A stretch of DNA of 64,000 nucleotides from Thalassobius sp047123305 (GTDB taxonomy: Bacteria; Pseudomonadota; Alphaproteobacteria; Rhodobacterales; Rhodobacteraceae), in the NCBI RefSeq assembly GCF_047123305.1, contig NZ_CP138918.1:1364001-1428000 (forward strand), written 5' to 3'. Position numbers and translations under genes: made by a program. Below the pieces are notes generated by a model. That model worked only from the letters and a program-made list of their open reading frames with translations. It was not told where the DNA came from and ran no database searches. This document shows, in pieces, positions 1 through 9,015 of the stretch; position 1 is the first letter of the stretch; every line of letters begins with the position of its first letter.

Positions 1-477
1 CACATTGTGGTCGCCCCGGTATTCGCCATAGGCGCTTTCCAGACCCCAGACAGCGGTGACAATTTCCTTGTCGACCCCGTAGCTGCGTTCAATCTGGTTG
101 AGCAGACGGCGGTGCTGGCGCAGGGCAGATTTGCCGTTTTTGATTCGTTTGTCCGAAGCCGCACTGTCCAGGTACTCCCATATCGATTTGGTAAACTCAC
201 TCTGGTTGCGGTCCCGTTCGATGACCTCTTCGTTGAAATGCACATCGCGAAAGGCGCGGGTCAGGGTGCGATCACTGATCCCCGCCGCGCGGGCGCGGGG
301 CAAGAAGGCTTTTACCCAGCGTTGGAAGCCCGCGTTGACCTTGGTGGTGGTCTCAGTTGTGGTGGGGACAAGCGTGATGGCAGGGCGGGCCACGGGACGC
401 AGAGAAACCTCAACCGGTTTTGCCAGCGCCGGCAAAGCGGTGACAGCCAATGTGGTTGCGAGTGCCAGATGTTTCAT
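1..477 (-). CDS. Lytic murein transglycosylase, MltB/SLT_2 type (partial, C-terminus off window)
   Basis: The reading frame is open from the ATG at 477 to the window edge, giving 159 codons. It starts with a signal peptide (MKHLALATTLAVTALPALA), so the product is exported to the periplasm. A basic, helical stretch follows, and then the MltB-family core with GVDKEIVTAVWGLESAYGEY near residues 133-152. The Glu in WGLES is the catalytic acid of this family, which cleaves the MurNAc-GlcNAc bond of peptidoglycan to leave a 1,6-anhydro end. The rest of the catalytic domain and any peptidoglycan-binding domain lie outside the window. The family call is firm from the motif; the exact subfamily cannot be given from half a protein. 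Confidence 0.85.
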   Translation of the reverse strand, partial: MKHLALATTLAVTALPALAKPVEVSLRPVARPAITLVPTTTETTTKVNAGFQRWVKAFLPRARAAGISDRTLTRAFRDVHFNEEVIERDRNQSEFTKSIWEYLDSAASDKRIKNGKSALRQHRRLLNQIERSYGVDKEIVTAVWGLESAYGEYRGDHNV

Positions 478-634
478 ATGCCTGTGCCCTTTTCCTATGC
501 CCCTCTTGTGGTGGCTTCTTTTCCCTAAGGTGGGGTGGCCCCAGCCCAGTGGCAAGGGGGCAGTTCTTCGGTGGCATGTTTCGGCTGGATTTGGCGGGCT
601 TGGCGGCGGAGGTCGGCGGGGTTAGGCTTGGCCC

Positions 635-1051
635 ATGCTGGATCAGGACAAACGCCCCCCCGACTTTGCCACCGCTGCCGTTCAGGCGGCTTATGATGCG
701 ATGCCGGAAGAGGCGCAGCGCGGGGCGCTGGCCCTGCGCCGGTTGATCTATCAGGTGGCGGGTGACATTCGCGGCCTGACTGGGCTGGAGGAATGTCTGA
801 AGTGGGGCCAACCGTCCTATCTGACGCGGCCCAAAGGCATGGGCACCACTATCCGAATCGGCCAGCCCAAGGTGGGCGGTTTTGCGATCTATGTGCATTG
901 CCAGACCAAGGTGATTTCCAGCTTTGCCGAGGCTTTTCCGGGGATGGACCAGATTGAGGGCAATCGGGCTGTGCTGTTTCAAGATGAGCGCCAGATTGAT
1001 GCCGGTCGGCACGGGCAGTTGATCCACCACGCGCTGACCTATCATCTGTAA
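635..1051 (+). CDS. DUF1801 domain protein
   Basis: A 138-residue cytoplasmic protein with the DUF1801 (YdhG-like) pattern: an N-terminal helix, then LEECLKWGQPSY near residues 52-63, and a beta-rich half ending near FQDERQI. The family is small, widespread and without an assigned reaction. The ATG at 635 is preceded by GGTTAGG, a fair ribosome site. It lies between two genes on the other strand, and its stop is 6 bases from the end of rnr, so it is probably transcribed alone. No signal peptide or membrane segment is seen. Confidence 0.75.
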   Translation: MLDQDKRPPDFATAAVQAAYDAMPEEAQRGALALRRLIYQVAGDIRGLTGLEECLKWGQPSYLTRPKGMGTTIRIGQPKVGGFAIYVHCQTKVISSFAEAFPGMDQIEGNRAVLFQDERQIDAGRHGQLIHHALTYHL

Positions 1052-1056
1052 CGGAC

Positions 1057-3324
1057 TTAGCTGCGCCGGGTGCGTTTGACCTTGCGCTGCACCTTTGCGG
1101 TTTTCTTTTTGGCGCGGTTCAGCTTGCGTTTGCCGGGGCGGCCCTTGCGGTAATTGCCCCCGCGGCCCGACCGCGGTACCTCTTCGCCTTCGACGGTGAT
1201 CAGCTCCAGCGCAACCGATCCTGAAACCGGCGCGGTTTCGGTCAGTTTGACCGTTACTCGTTGTCCCAAAGCAATTGTGAAACCCGTGTCGGACCCCACC
1301 AAAGTGCCGGCTTCACGGTCAAAGTGGAAAAACTCGCTGCCCAGGGTGCGCACCGGAACCAGACCATCCGCACCGGTATCATCCAGCCGGACAAAGGCGC
1401 CGTATTTGGCGATACCGTTGATCCGGCCGGTAAACTCATTGCCCACCCGCTCGGACAGGAAGGCTGCCAGATAGCGATCGGTGGTGTCCCGCTCCGCCAT
1501 CATCGAACGGCGCTCGGTCTCACTGATGTGGTTGGCGGTCTGTTCCAGATCCTGCGCGTCGGCGGCGGTCAGCCCGTCTTCGCCCCAGCCATGAGACGAG
1601 ACCAAGGCGCGGTGTACGATCAGGTCCGAATAGCGGCGGATCGGCGAGGTGAAATGCGCGTAACTGCGCAGCGCCAGACCGAAGTGGCCAAAGTTCGCGG
1701 GGCTGTAATAGGCCTGCGTCATTGACCTGAGTGTCGCGATGTTGATCAGCTCAGCAAAATCGGTGTCCTGTGCGGCGTTGAGCAACCGGTTTAGGTGGCT
1801 GGTCTTCAGGACCTGGCCTTTGGCCAGTGTCAGATCCGCCGTGGCTGCGGTTTCGCGCAGAGCGTCCAGTTTTTCGACGCTGGGCTCTTCATGCACACGG
1901 AACAACAGCGGAGACTTTTTCGCCGTCAGGGTCTCCGCGGCTGCCACATTGGCGAGGATCATGAACTCCTCAATCAGCTTGTGGGCATCCAGCCGGTCGC
2001 GGAAATTGACGCTGACCACCTCGCCAGCGTCCGACAGTTCCACCTTGCGTTCCGGCAGGTCCAGATCCAGCGGCTGACGGCGGGCGCGGGCTTTGACCAG
2101 CAGCGTATAGGCGTCATAAAGCGGATCAATGACCTGATCCATCAGCGGGGTGCATTTCTCGTTCACCTCACCGTCACGCGCTTTCTGAACCTCTTGGTAG
2201 TTCAGCGACGCAACCGAGCGCATCAACCCACGCACAAAGCGGTGGCCGATTTTTTCGCCCTTAGCGTCGATCTGCATGCGCACCGCGATACAGGCGCGCG
2301 GCACCCCTTCGTGGAGCGAGCAGAGATCGCCTGACAGGCGGTCCGGCAACATCGGCACCACCCGGTCTGGGAAGTAACTGGAGTTGCCCCGTTTGCGGGC
2401 CTCTCGATCCAGCGCCGAACCCGGCGTGACGTAATGGGCGACATCCGCAATGGCGACCCAGATGACATAGCCGCCTTCGTTCTTCGGATCATCATCCTCA
2501 TGTGCCCAGCAGGCGTCATCGTGATCGCGTGCATCGGCCGGGTCGATGGTGACCAGTGGCATTTCGCGCATGTCTTCGCGGTCGCGCAAAGGCGCAGGTT
2601 TACGGCCATCCGCCTCAGCGATCACCGCATCGGGGAAATCATCCGGGATCCCGTGTTGATGGATGGCAATCAATGACACGGCCTTGGGTGCGGTTGGATC
2701 GCCCAGACGGTTTACTATGCGGGCACGTGGCAGGCCCATGCGGCCTTTGGGGCCGGATTGCTCGGCCTCGACCAACTCGCCTTCTTTGGCGCCATTTACG
2801 GCACCTGCGGGGACAAGCCATTCCTTTTGATCGCCTTTGTCGATCGGCAGGATGCGACCCCCCTCGGCTGATTTGCGGAATACCCCCAGTACCCGTTGCG
2901 GGTTGGTGCCGATGCGACGGATCAGCTTGGCTTCATATTGATGCGCCTCGCCCTGCACCCCTGTCAGGCGGCCAAGGATGCGGTCGCCGGGCCCAATCGC
3001 CGGATCCGAGGCCCGTAGTGCCATCAGGATTTTCGGCTCTGGCCCTTCACCCTGCCATTCCATTGGACGGGCAAAAAGATCACCGTCGCTGTCGGCCTCG
3101 CTGACCTGAATGACCGAAACCGGCGGCAACTTGTCGGGATCGCGGAAGGTTTTCTTGCGCTTCTGCAGATGACCTTCGGCCTCCAGCTCTTTCAGCAGGC
3201 GTTTGAGGTCGATCCGCGCAGCCCCTTTGATGCCAAAGGCTTTGGCGATGTCACGTTTCGAGGTGAGGGTCGGGTGGTCCGAGATCCATTGCAGGACCTC
3301 GTCCTTGGTTGGCAGCTTGCTCAT
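1057..3324 (-). CDS. rnr: Ribonuclease R
   Basis: A 755-residue processive 3'-5' exoribonuclease of the RNase II/R family that degrades structured RNA. In order: an N-terminal winged helix (about 1-70, TKDEVLQWISDHP), cold-shock-type domains, the RNB catalytic domain with DPADARDHDDACW near residue 270 (its Asp residues bind the metals), an S1 domain near 640-715 (FTGRINGIAKYGAFVRLDD), and a strongly basic tail rich in Lys and Arg. The length fits RNase R rather than RNase II. The ATG at 3324 begins MSKLPTKDEV. No partner gene is close, as the DUF1801 gene converges on it. Confidence is high from the motif order. Confidence 0.96.
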   Translation of the reverse strand: MSKLPTKDEVLQWISDHPTLTSKRDIAKAFGIKGAARIDLKRLLKELEAEGHLQKRKKTFRDPDKLPPVSVIQVSEADSDGDLFARPMEWQGEGPEPKILMALRASDPAIGPGDRILGRLTGVQGEAHQYEAKLIRRIGTNPQRVLGVFRKSAEGGRILPIDKGDQKEWLVPAGAVNGAKEGELVEAEQSGPKGRMGLPRARIVNRLGDPTAPKAVSLIAIHQHGIPDDFPDAVIAEADGRKPAPLRDREDMREMPLVTIDPADARDHDDACWAHEDDDPKNEGGYVIWVAIADVAHYVTPGSALDREARKRGNSSYFPDRVVPMLPDRLSGDLCSLHEGVPRACIAVRMQIDAKGEKIGHRFVRGLMRSVASLNYQEVQKARDGEVNEKCTPLMDQVIDPLYDAYTLLVKARARRQPLDLDLPERKVELSDAGEVVSVNFRDRLDAHKLIEEFMILANVAAAETLTAKKSPLLFRVHEEPSVEKLDALRETAATADLTLAKGQVLKTSHLNRLLNAAQDTDFAELINIATLRSMTQAYYSPANFGHFGLALRSYAHFTSPIRRYSDLIVHRALVSSHGWGEDGLTAADAQDLEQTANHISETERRSMMAERDTTDRYLAAFLSERVGNEFTGRINGIAKYGAFVRLDDTGADGLVPVRTLGSEFFHFDREAGTLVGSDTGFTIALGQRVTVKLTETAPVSGSVALELITVEGEEVPRSGRGGNYRKGRPGKRKLNRAKKKTAKVQRKVKRTRRS

Positions 3325-3401
3325 AAGGCGCAGGTAGCACGGCTGCGCGGGGGCGTCACGGGTTTATGCGTTTTGAAAGGCCCTGAGTTTCTAAGCGCCA
3401 A

Positions 3402-3983
3402 TTACCTGCTTAACGCTTTCAGATCCGCCAGCGTGTCCACATCCTGCAGCGTATCAACTAAGGCGATACGTTTGCCGGGCAGGCTGGCCCGTGTGTCGGC
3501 CAACGCGTATTCGCTGGACCAGCGCACGTTCTGAAACAGGCTGCGGGGGGGGCGCGTGGCTTGTTTCAACCCAATCAGCCAGTAACCGCCATCTGGTGCG
3601 GGGCCGAAGCAGGCGTCGTGATCGCCAAGCGCGCGGAAGGCGCGGGCGATATGAGCACGGGTGATGCCGGGGATGTCGGCGCCGATGATGCAGACCGGAC
3701 CGGGGGCGGTCAGAAACACTCGGCCCATCCGGTCACCCAGATTGCCACGTCCCTGCGGGATGCGCGGCAGATGGGCGGGCCATATACGGCTTCTCATGCC
3801 TTCCACATCGGGCGCGACGGCCAGCACCGTGTCCCAGCGCGGGTCTTCGATCCGGCGCAGCAGCGACTGCACCTGATGGCGGAACCACCAGGCGGCAGAG
3901 GTCATGCCCAGATCGCGGCCCAATCGGGTTTTCACCCGGCCGGGGCGCGGTTCCTTGACCATGAGGACTAGTTGGGGGCGCAT
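3402..3983 (-). CDS. DUF2064 / TIGR04282-type glycosyltransferase-like protein
   Basis: 193 residues with a nucleotidyl- or glycosyl-transferase fold. The N-terminus has LVMVKEPRPGRVKTRLG (residues 6-22), the sugar-nucleotide loop of this family. VCIIGADIPGITRAHI follows near 97-112, and CFGPAPDGGYWLIGLK near 124-139 is the family signature. Members are linked to arsenosugar biosynthesis in some bacteria, but no arsenic genes are present here, so the substrate is open. Its start is one base from the stop of the neighbouring GNAT gene, and dapE-GNAT-DUF2064 read as one transcription unit. Confidence 0.82.
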   Translation of the reverse strand: MRPQLVLMVKEPRPGRVKTRLGRDLGMTSAAWWFRHQVQSLLRRIEDPRWDTVLAVAPDVEGMRSRIWPAHLPRIPQGRGNLGDRMGRVFLTAPGPVCIIGADIPGITRAHIARAFRALGDHDACFGPAPDGGYWLIGLKQATRPPRSLFQNVRWSSEYALADTRASLPGKRIALVDTLQDVDTLADLKALSR

Positions 3984-3984
3984 G

Positions 3985-4407
3985 TCAGAGGCTCAGCTCC
4001 ATATCGCGGTGCGGGATGCCGGCGTCGTCATAGGTTGGGCCATAGGGGGCAAAGCCCAGTTTGCCGTAGAACCCAAGCGCGTGTTCCTGTGCGCCCAATT
4101 CGCAACGGGTCACGCCATCATCCTCTTTGAAATGATCCACGCTGGCGCGGATCAGCGCCGCCCCCAGCCCCGTGCCGCGCCCCGATTTGGCAACACAAAC
4201 CCGGGTGATTTTACCCGTGATGCCTTTGGTCAGCAGCCGAACCGTGCCAGCGGGAATGCCGTCGATGGTTGCCAGTAGGTGCACCGCCTGATCGTCCAGA
4301 TCATCCCACTCTTCAGTCTCGTTGATCCCCTGTTCCTCAATGAAAACAGCGCGGCGCAGGTCGAGACAGGGCTGGTAATCAGAGACCGCCGAAATCACCC
4401 AGCTCAT
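3985..4407 (-). CDS. GNAT family N-acetyltransferase
   Basis: A 140-residue single-domain GNAT enzyme. Motif A, the acetyl-CoA pyrophosphate loop, is visible as VAKSGRGTGLGAALIRASVDHF near residues 72-93, and LGFYGKLGFAPYG near 110-122 is the usual motif B. The N-terminal RRAVFIEEQGI resembles ElaA-type acetyltransferases. The acceptor is unknown. Its ATG overlaps the dapE stop (ATGA at 4404-4407), which suggests translational coupling with dapE. No function in lysine synthesis can be claimed from this position alone. Confidence 0.85.
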   Translation of the reverse strand: MSWVISAVSDYQPCLDLRRAVFIEEQGINETEEWDDLDDQAVHLLATIDGIPAGTVRLLTKGITGKITRVCVAKSGRGTGLGAALIRASVDHFKEDDGVTRCELGAQEHALGFYGKLGFAPYGPTYDDAGIPHRDMELSL

Positions 4408-5564
4408 GCGAAATAGTCCGCCAGAATACGAGTGTAGATCGCCTTAAGCTGGTGAATCTGGTCGATCTCGATCCGCTCATCTACCTGATGCATGGTTTTG
4501 CCAACCAGTCCAAATTCCACAACGGGGCAGTGATGCTGCACAAAACGCGCATCCGACGTGCCGCCAGAGGTCGACAGCTCCGGTGTCACACCGGTTTCCG
4601 CGACCACTGCGGCACTGACCAGATCGGACAGCGCACCGGGTGGGGTGATGAAGCTTTCGCCGGAGATTTTGATCGTCATGTCGATCTCAACACCGGTTTC
4701 AGCGGTCACCTTGTTGACCTCTTCCTGCAACCAATCGCTGACCGACTGGCCAGAATGGGCGTCGTTGAAGCGGATGTTAACGGTGGCGGCACATTTGGCG
4801 GGGATCACATTGGTGGCGGGGTTGCCGGTGTCCATCGTCACCACGGCCAGTGTCGATGGGTCGAAGTGATCGGTGCCATTGTCCAACGCATGAGACGACA
4901 GCCGGTCCATCAGCCGTGCCATTGCGGGCAGCGGGTTGTTGGCGCGATGCGGATAGGCCGAATGCCCTTGTTTGCCGGTGAACTGGAACCAAGCGGTCAA
5001 GGACCCACGGCGGCCGATCTTCATCATTTCACCCATGTGGTTCGGGCAGGTGGGTTCGCCCACCAGACAGACCGACATTTTTTCGTCGTTCTCATCCATC
5101 CAGTCCAGCAGCGCGGTGGTGCCGAAATCTGCGTCGCCTTCTTCATCGCCGGTGATCGCCAGCACAACCGATCCGTCAGGGGCCTTGTCGCGCACATAGT
5201 CTACAGCGGCGGCGGCAAAGGCGGCCACGCCGGTTTTCATATCGGTGGCCCCGCGGCCCCAAAGCACACCGTCCTCTACCTCTCCGCAGAAGGGCGGTTT
5301 GGTCCAGGCGGCCTCATCCCCGACGGGCACCACATCGGTGTGACCGTTGAAACCAAAGGTTTTGGCATGGCCCTTGTCGCCCCAGCGGGCATAGAGGTTG
5401 GGAATGCCTTCACGGTCGACGCGGGTGCAGGTAAAGCCGGCATCGCTCAGCAGCGTTTCCAGCAGCACCAGCGCGCCGCCTTCCACCGGGGTGACCGAGG
5501 GGCATTGGATCAGCTTGGCCGACAGATCAACGGGGCAAACGGGCGACGGGTGGGATTGCGACAT
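4404..5564 (-). CDS. dapE: Succinyl-diaminopimelate desuccinylase
   Basis: Hydrolyses N-succinyl-LL-diaminopimelate to succinate and LL-diaminopimelate in the succinylase branch of lysine and meso-DAP synthesis. M20-family zinc peptidase fold: GFNGHTDVVPVGD (about 71-83) holds the first zinc His and Asp, GRGATDMKTGVAAF the bridging Asp, and AITGDEEGDADFGT the catalytic Glu pair. STSGGTSDARF and a C-terminal MHQVDERI complete the set. The ATG at 5564 (MSQSHPSPVCPV) is chosen because AAGGAG lies 7 bases upstream; the longer frame to 5639 has no support. This gives 386 residues, close to the usual 375-385. dapD, the preceding pathway step but one, is 6 kb away on the same strand. Confidence 0.95.
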   Translation of the reverse strand: MSQSHPSPVCPVDLSAKLIQCPSVTPVEGGALVLLETLLSDAGFTCTRVDREGIPNLYARWGDKGHAKTFGFNGHTDVVPVGDEAAWTKPPFCGEVEDGVLWGRGATDMKTGVAAFAAAAVDYVRDKAPDGSVVLAITGDEEGDADFGTTALLDWMDENDEKMSVCLVGEPTCPNHMGEMMKIGRRGSLTAWFQFTGKQGHSAYPHRANNPLPAMARLMDRLSSHALDNGTDHFDPSTLAVVTMDTGNPATNVIPAKCAATVNIRFNDAHSGQSVSDWLQEEVNKVTAETGVEIDMTIKISGESFITPPGALSDLVSAAVVAETGVTPELSTSGGTSDARFVQHHCPVVEFGLVGKTMHQVDERIEIDQIHQLKAIYTRILADYFA

Positions 5565-5869
5565 CAGGGGCTCCTTTATCTTGCGCCAAGGGCTAGCGCG
5601 TCTGGCCGGCAAGGGCAATCGGCGGCAGGGTTGGGCCAAGCAATCGTGATCCCGACACCACGGAATGCAACACTGACAGAGCGCTGTGAATTCAGACCCT
5701 TAACGCGACCGGCGAAACCGTGTATAGCTGGAAAAAAATGTCCCGAGGCAGGACGCAAGACCCAACAGAGGCCAAAAGGCCCGGGTGAGCAGGAAATCGA
5801 TATCGGACCCAGGCAACAGGCTTGGGCTGCTCTGGCTGCGTGCTGCCCGTTTTGGGTAGGGGTAGAGCT
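5565..5869. other. Intergenic region between divergent dapE and the first Hint gene
   Basis: 305 bases without a convincing gene. It holds the dapE ribosome site on the minus strand and, on the plus strand, a possible promoter (5700-5728) with a leader of about 135 bases before the Hint gene. A short uninterpreted ORF starting ATGTCC near 5738 has only a weak ribosome site and is not annotated. No operator palindrome stood out. Confidence 0.6.
5700..5728 (+). promoter_or_regulatory. Candidate sigma-70 promoter for the Hint gene
   Basis: TTAACG and TATAGC, each matching four of six consensus bases, are separated by exactly 17 bases. It faces the gene starting at 5870. This is a by-eye match, and alphaproteobacterial promoters are often degenerate, so confidence is low. 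Confidence 0.3.
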
Positions 5870-7465
5870 ATGCCGGTCGCGCAGGAACTGACGATCAACA
5901 ACAACGCCAGCGCTGTTCAGATGGCGGAAGAGATCTTTGGGGCAGGGGTCACTGTCACCGATGCCTCCTATTCCGGTGACAGGCGGTCTTCGGGGACCTA
6001 TTCCGATGGCGATGCGATTTCCGGCGACGTCACGCCGGGCGATACCGGCGTGATCCTGTCAACCGGCCGTACCAGCAACTTCACCCAGAGCAGCGGCTCG
6101 ACCAACACCAACACCTCTTCCAGCACCTCGACCAACACCCGCGGCGTGAACAATGATGCGGATTTCAACGCGGCGGCTGGTACCCGCACCTATGACGCTT
6201 CGATTCTGGAGGTGGAGTTTATCCCCGACGGGGACACGCTGACCCTTCAGTTTGTGTTCTCATCCGAAGAATACCCGGAGTATGTCGACAGCCTCTATCA
6301 GGATTTCATCGGTGTCTGGGTCAATGGGCAGCTGGTGGAATTGGGCATTGGCGATGGCGACATCGACCCCAACAACATCAATGCAGGTGACAACGAAAGC
6401 CTGTTCATTTCGAACCTGAATGACGAATACAACACCGAGATGGACGGGTTTACCGCCACGCTGACGCTAAAGATGAACGTCAATCCGGACGAGGTGAACA
6501 CCCTGCGCATCGGCATCGCGGATGTGACCGATTCCAGTTACGACTCGAACTTGCTGATTGCTGGCGACAGTGCGCAGACCGCATTCATTGCCGAAGATGA
6601 CGTGGTGGATGTGGCGCCCGGTTTTGAGCGCACGGTTGATATTCTGGGCAATGACGGGGACGGCAGCAGCACCCTGACGCTGACCCATATCAACGGTCAG
6701 GAAGTTTCGGCCGGGTCCGTGATCACCCTGTCCACCGGCCAGGTGATTGAGGTCAACGGCGACGGCACGATCACTGTACTGGCGGATGGGGATCTGGAAA
6801 GTGTGAACTTCTCCTATACGGCAGAAACGCTGGACGGGATCAGCGACTCGGCTTTTGTGACGATCAATCAGGTGCCGTGTTTTGTTGAAGGCACCATGCT
6901 GCGCACGCCGGAAGGTGAGATGCCGGTGGAATACCTCAGCGTTGGCAATCTGGTGGAAACCAAGGACAACGGCGCCCAGCCGATCCGCTGGATTGGGTCA
7001 CGACAGGTTGAAGCGACAGGGGATTTTGCCCCGATTCACATCCGGCGCGGCACCTTTGGTGAACACGCCGACCTTTGGGTCTCTCCGCTGCACCGTGTTT
7101 TGCTGCAGGACGCACGCAGTGAGCTGCTGTTTGGTGACAGCGAAGTGCTGGTAGCGGCCAAAGAACTGGTCAACGGCTCCACCGTGCGCCGTGTGGAAGG
7201 CGGGCAGGTGACCTACGTACATCTGCTGTTTGATGAACACCAGATTGTCTATTCCGAAGGGCTGGAAAGCGAAAGCTTCCTGCCCGGTCCCCAGATCGTG
7301 CATTCGCTGGAACAGGATATCATGGCAGAGATCTGTAAACTGTTTCCCGAGCTGGACCCCGAAACCGGCGAAGGCTATGGCCCTGCCGCCCGTCGGACAC
7401 TGCGCCATTTTGAGGCGACGTTGCTGAAACGTGTCGGGGATGCCCCCGATGATGAGGTGGCCTGA
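5870..7465 (+). CDS. Choice-of-anchor L and Hint domain protein (paralogue 1)
   Basis: 531 residues. The start MPVAQELTIN is chosen over the upstream ATG at 5822 because the paralogue at 10064 begins the same way and a purine-rich GGTAGGGG precedes it. Residues about 1-215 are a choice-of-anchor-L-like beta domain with FVFSSEEYPEYVDS and repeated Asp/Asn-rich loops. About 220-330 is a cadherin-like segment (THINGQ). From Cys337 a Hint_2 (Hedgehog/intein) domain begins, CFVEGTMLRTPEGEMPVEYL, with the expected His at about 408 (SPLHRVLL), so the self-splicing or self-cleaving residues are present. There is no Sec signal peptide. Acidic loops suggest calcium binding and an extracellular location; the secretion route is not visible. 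Function unknown. Confidence 0.8.
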   Translation: MPVAQELTINNNASAVQMAEEIFGAGVTVTDASYSGDRRSSGTYSDGDAISGDVTPGDTGVILSTGRTSNFTQSSGSTNTNTSSSTSTNTRGVNNDADFNAAAGTRTYDASILEVEFIPDGDTLTLQFVFSSEEYPEYVDSLYQDFIGVWVNGQLVELGIGDGDIDPNNINAGDNESLFISNLNDEYNTEMDGFTATLTLKMNVNPDEVNTLRIGIADVTDSSYDSNLLIAGDSAQTAFIAEDDVVDVAPGFERTVDILGNDGDGSSTLTLTHINGQEVSAGSVITLSTGQVIEVNGDGTITVLADGDLESVNFSYTAETLDGISDSAFVTINQVPCFVEGTMLRTPEGEMPVEYLSVGNLVETKDNGAQPIRWIGSRQVEATGDFAPIHIRRGTFGEHADLWVSPLHRVLLQDARSELLFGDSEVLVAAKELVNGSTVRRVEGGQVTYVHLLFDEHQIVYSEGLESESFLPGPQIVHSLEQDIMAEICKLFPELDPETGEGYGPAARRTLRHFEATLLKRVGDAPDDEVA

Positions 7466-7466
7466 G

Positions 7467-8558
7467 ATGGGCTGGATCGCGCTTTCGGATCAGAACCGGC
7501 AGGTGTTTGACCTGAACGGGATCGGTGCCGCGCGCGGGACTGCCGCCGAAACGCTGGATCCAAGCAGCCTGTTGACCTGTGGTTCGATCCTGTTTGAAAT
7601 GCGGCTGCCCGGCGATGGACGGCCCCGCAAACTGTTGGGCTATCACCGGGATCACCCCTGGGTCAGCTCCTTTTCTCTGCAAGAACTGCCCACTGGGGGC
7701 GTGGCTCTGGTTATCACGCAGGGCCAAGACGTGTTCCACACCGTGTTGGAACATGACGCGGTCACCCAGGCTGAAGAGCTGCGGGTGACCTACAGTTGGG
7801 ATGCACCCGCCCGCTGGGGCCGTTTGGCAATCGAACGGATCCGCTCGGGCAAAGTGTTCCAGAAAGTGCTGCGAGACCCCAAGCCGTTGTTACTGACGGA
7901 TCTGCGAGTGATGACGCTGGATCCGTTGCAACGGCAGATGGACCGGGCGGTACAATTCTTTGCCATTTCGACCGAGGTTGAGCCCATCGGCCCGATGCCC
8001 GGACTGACCGCGCAGGTGCCGATCCTTACGGCTCAGGGCTACCGCGCCGCGCAGAGCCTGCGACGCGGGGATCTGGTGCGGACCCCGGACGGGCAGTTGG
8101 TGCCGGTGCTGCAGGTCATTAAACGCGATGTGCCGGCCCTGGGGTCTTTTGCGCCGGTCCGCCTGCGGGCGCCCTACTTTGGCTTGCAACAGGATATTCT
8201 GGTTGGCGCCGAGCAGCGGCTTTGGTCCAGTGGCTCAGCGGTGGAGTATCTGTTTGGCAAGCCGCAGGTGCGTATTCCAGCGGCGCATTTGATCAATGGG
8301 GTTTCTGCGATGAAACACCAGCCGCAGGACACGGTGTCTTATTGGCAGATCCTGCTGCCGGGGAACGAACCTTGCGTGGCCGCGGGATCGACATTGGAAA
8401 CGCTGTTTCTGGGCCGGAACCGGCGCGACAAAGCGCTGATGGCGGCCAGCCTGTTGTCTCATGTGGACCGGTCGCGCCTGCCTGAACATATCACGCCGGG
8501 CTTCCCGCTGCTGGATCACTTCGAGGCAATCACCCTGGCCGAACTTCGCGCGGCCTGA
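7467..8558 (+). CDS. Hint-like protein lacking the active-site Cys
   Basis: 363 residues; the ATG at 7467 lies one base after the stop of the upstream Hint gene, so the two are probably translated from one message. Residues about 1-170 form a beta-rich region with SFSLQELPTGGVALVI and WDAPARWGRL, which looks like a LamG or concanavalin-like sandwich (inference). From about 182 the sequence follows the Hint_2 layout (LTAQGYRAAQSLRRGDLVRT, then VPVLQVIKRD and PVRLRAPYFG). However, the Cys that normally opens the domain is absent (AQVPILTAQG), and the HRVL motif reads EQRLW. It ends FEAITLAELRAA, like the tails of both paralogues. It is probably a non-catalytic relative. Confidence 0.72.
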   Translation: MGWIALSDQNRQVFDLNGIGAARGTAAETLDPSSLLTCGSILFEMRLPGDGRPRKLLGYHRDHPWVSSFSLQELPTGGVALVITQGQDVFHTVLEHDAVTQAEELRVTYSWDAPARWGRLAIERIRSGKVFQKVLRDPKPLLLTDLRVMTLDPLQRQMDRAVQFFAISTEVEPIGPMPGLTAQVPILTAQGYRAAQSLRRGDLVRTPDGQLVPVLQVIKRDVPALGSFAPVRLRAPYFGLQQDILVGAEQRLWSSGSAVEYLFGKPQVRIPAAHLINGVSAMKHQPQDTVSYWQILLPGNEPCVAAGSTLETLFLGRNRRDKALMAASLLSHVDRSRLPEHITPGFPLLDHFEAITLAELRAA

Positions 8559-8573
8559 AGGGGCAAAGCAAAA

Positions 8574-8593
8574 GGCCGGTTACTGAACCGGCC
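8574..8593 (-). terminator. Rho-independent terminator
   Basis: GGCCGGTT and AACCGGCC pair around a four-base loop. On the minus strand the stem is followed by TTTTGCTTTG. It overlaps the last codons of the 8580-8954 gene, which it would terminate. Confidence 0.65.
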
Positions 8594-8954
8594 CTGCCAC
8601 GTCATTCAGGTCTTCGCCATCAAAGAATGGCGTCATCTGCGCCACAATGACCGAGTTCTCTTCCAACGCCCGCGCCATCAACTCGCGTTCTTCACCGCTA
8701 ATGTCATGGCCCTGCTCCAGACGTTCGTCCAGCGTGCCGTAGCCGGTCACATCCAACGGGGCCAGATCGGCCTGTTTCAGGATCGCCACTGTTTCGCGCA
8801 CGGCCTCGGCCTCATCCACGCCGCTGGCATAGATCATCAGTGCCCCGCCGGTTGCGCCCTCGGGCAAACCGTCGCCGTCTTTGCGGCCAACCTGCACCAG
8901 CAGTGTGTAGACCTGCTGACGCGAGGGTTTCTTCTGTTTCTTCTTCTCGCTCAT
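8580..8954 (-). CDS. Conserved-looking hypothetical protein, 124 aa
   Basis: A small acidic cytoplasmic protein with a Lys-rich start (MSEKKKQKKPSRQQ). I do not recognise the family. It is predicted to alternate beta strands and helices (VYTLLVQVGR, GALMIYASGV, AEAVRETVAILKQ, LAPLDVTGYGT), the layout of a small alpha/beta fold. An amphipathic helix follows (SGEERELMARALEENSVIV). No membrane segment or metal motif is seen. Codon use matches its neighbours and a terminator hairpin covers its end, so it is likely real. It sits inside the block separating dapE from dapD. Confidence 0.65.
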   Translation of the reverse strand: MSEKKKQKKPSRQQVYTLLVQVGRKDGDGLPEGATGGALMIYASGVDEAEAVRETVAILKQADLAPLDVTGYGTLDERLEQGHDISGEERELMARALEENSVIVAQMTPFFDGEDLNDVAGPVQ

Positions 8955-9015
8955 GCTTCGGCAATACGACGATGGGCGGGGCGGATCAAGCGGTTCTGGC
9001 CCTGCAGGTGGTGCC

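Noticed and set aside
4452..5891. A 479-codon plus-strand frame opposite dapE
   Set aside because: Antisense shadow of dapE; composition is not protein-like.
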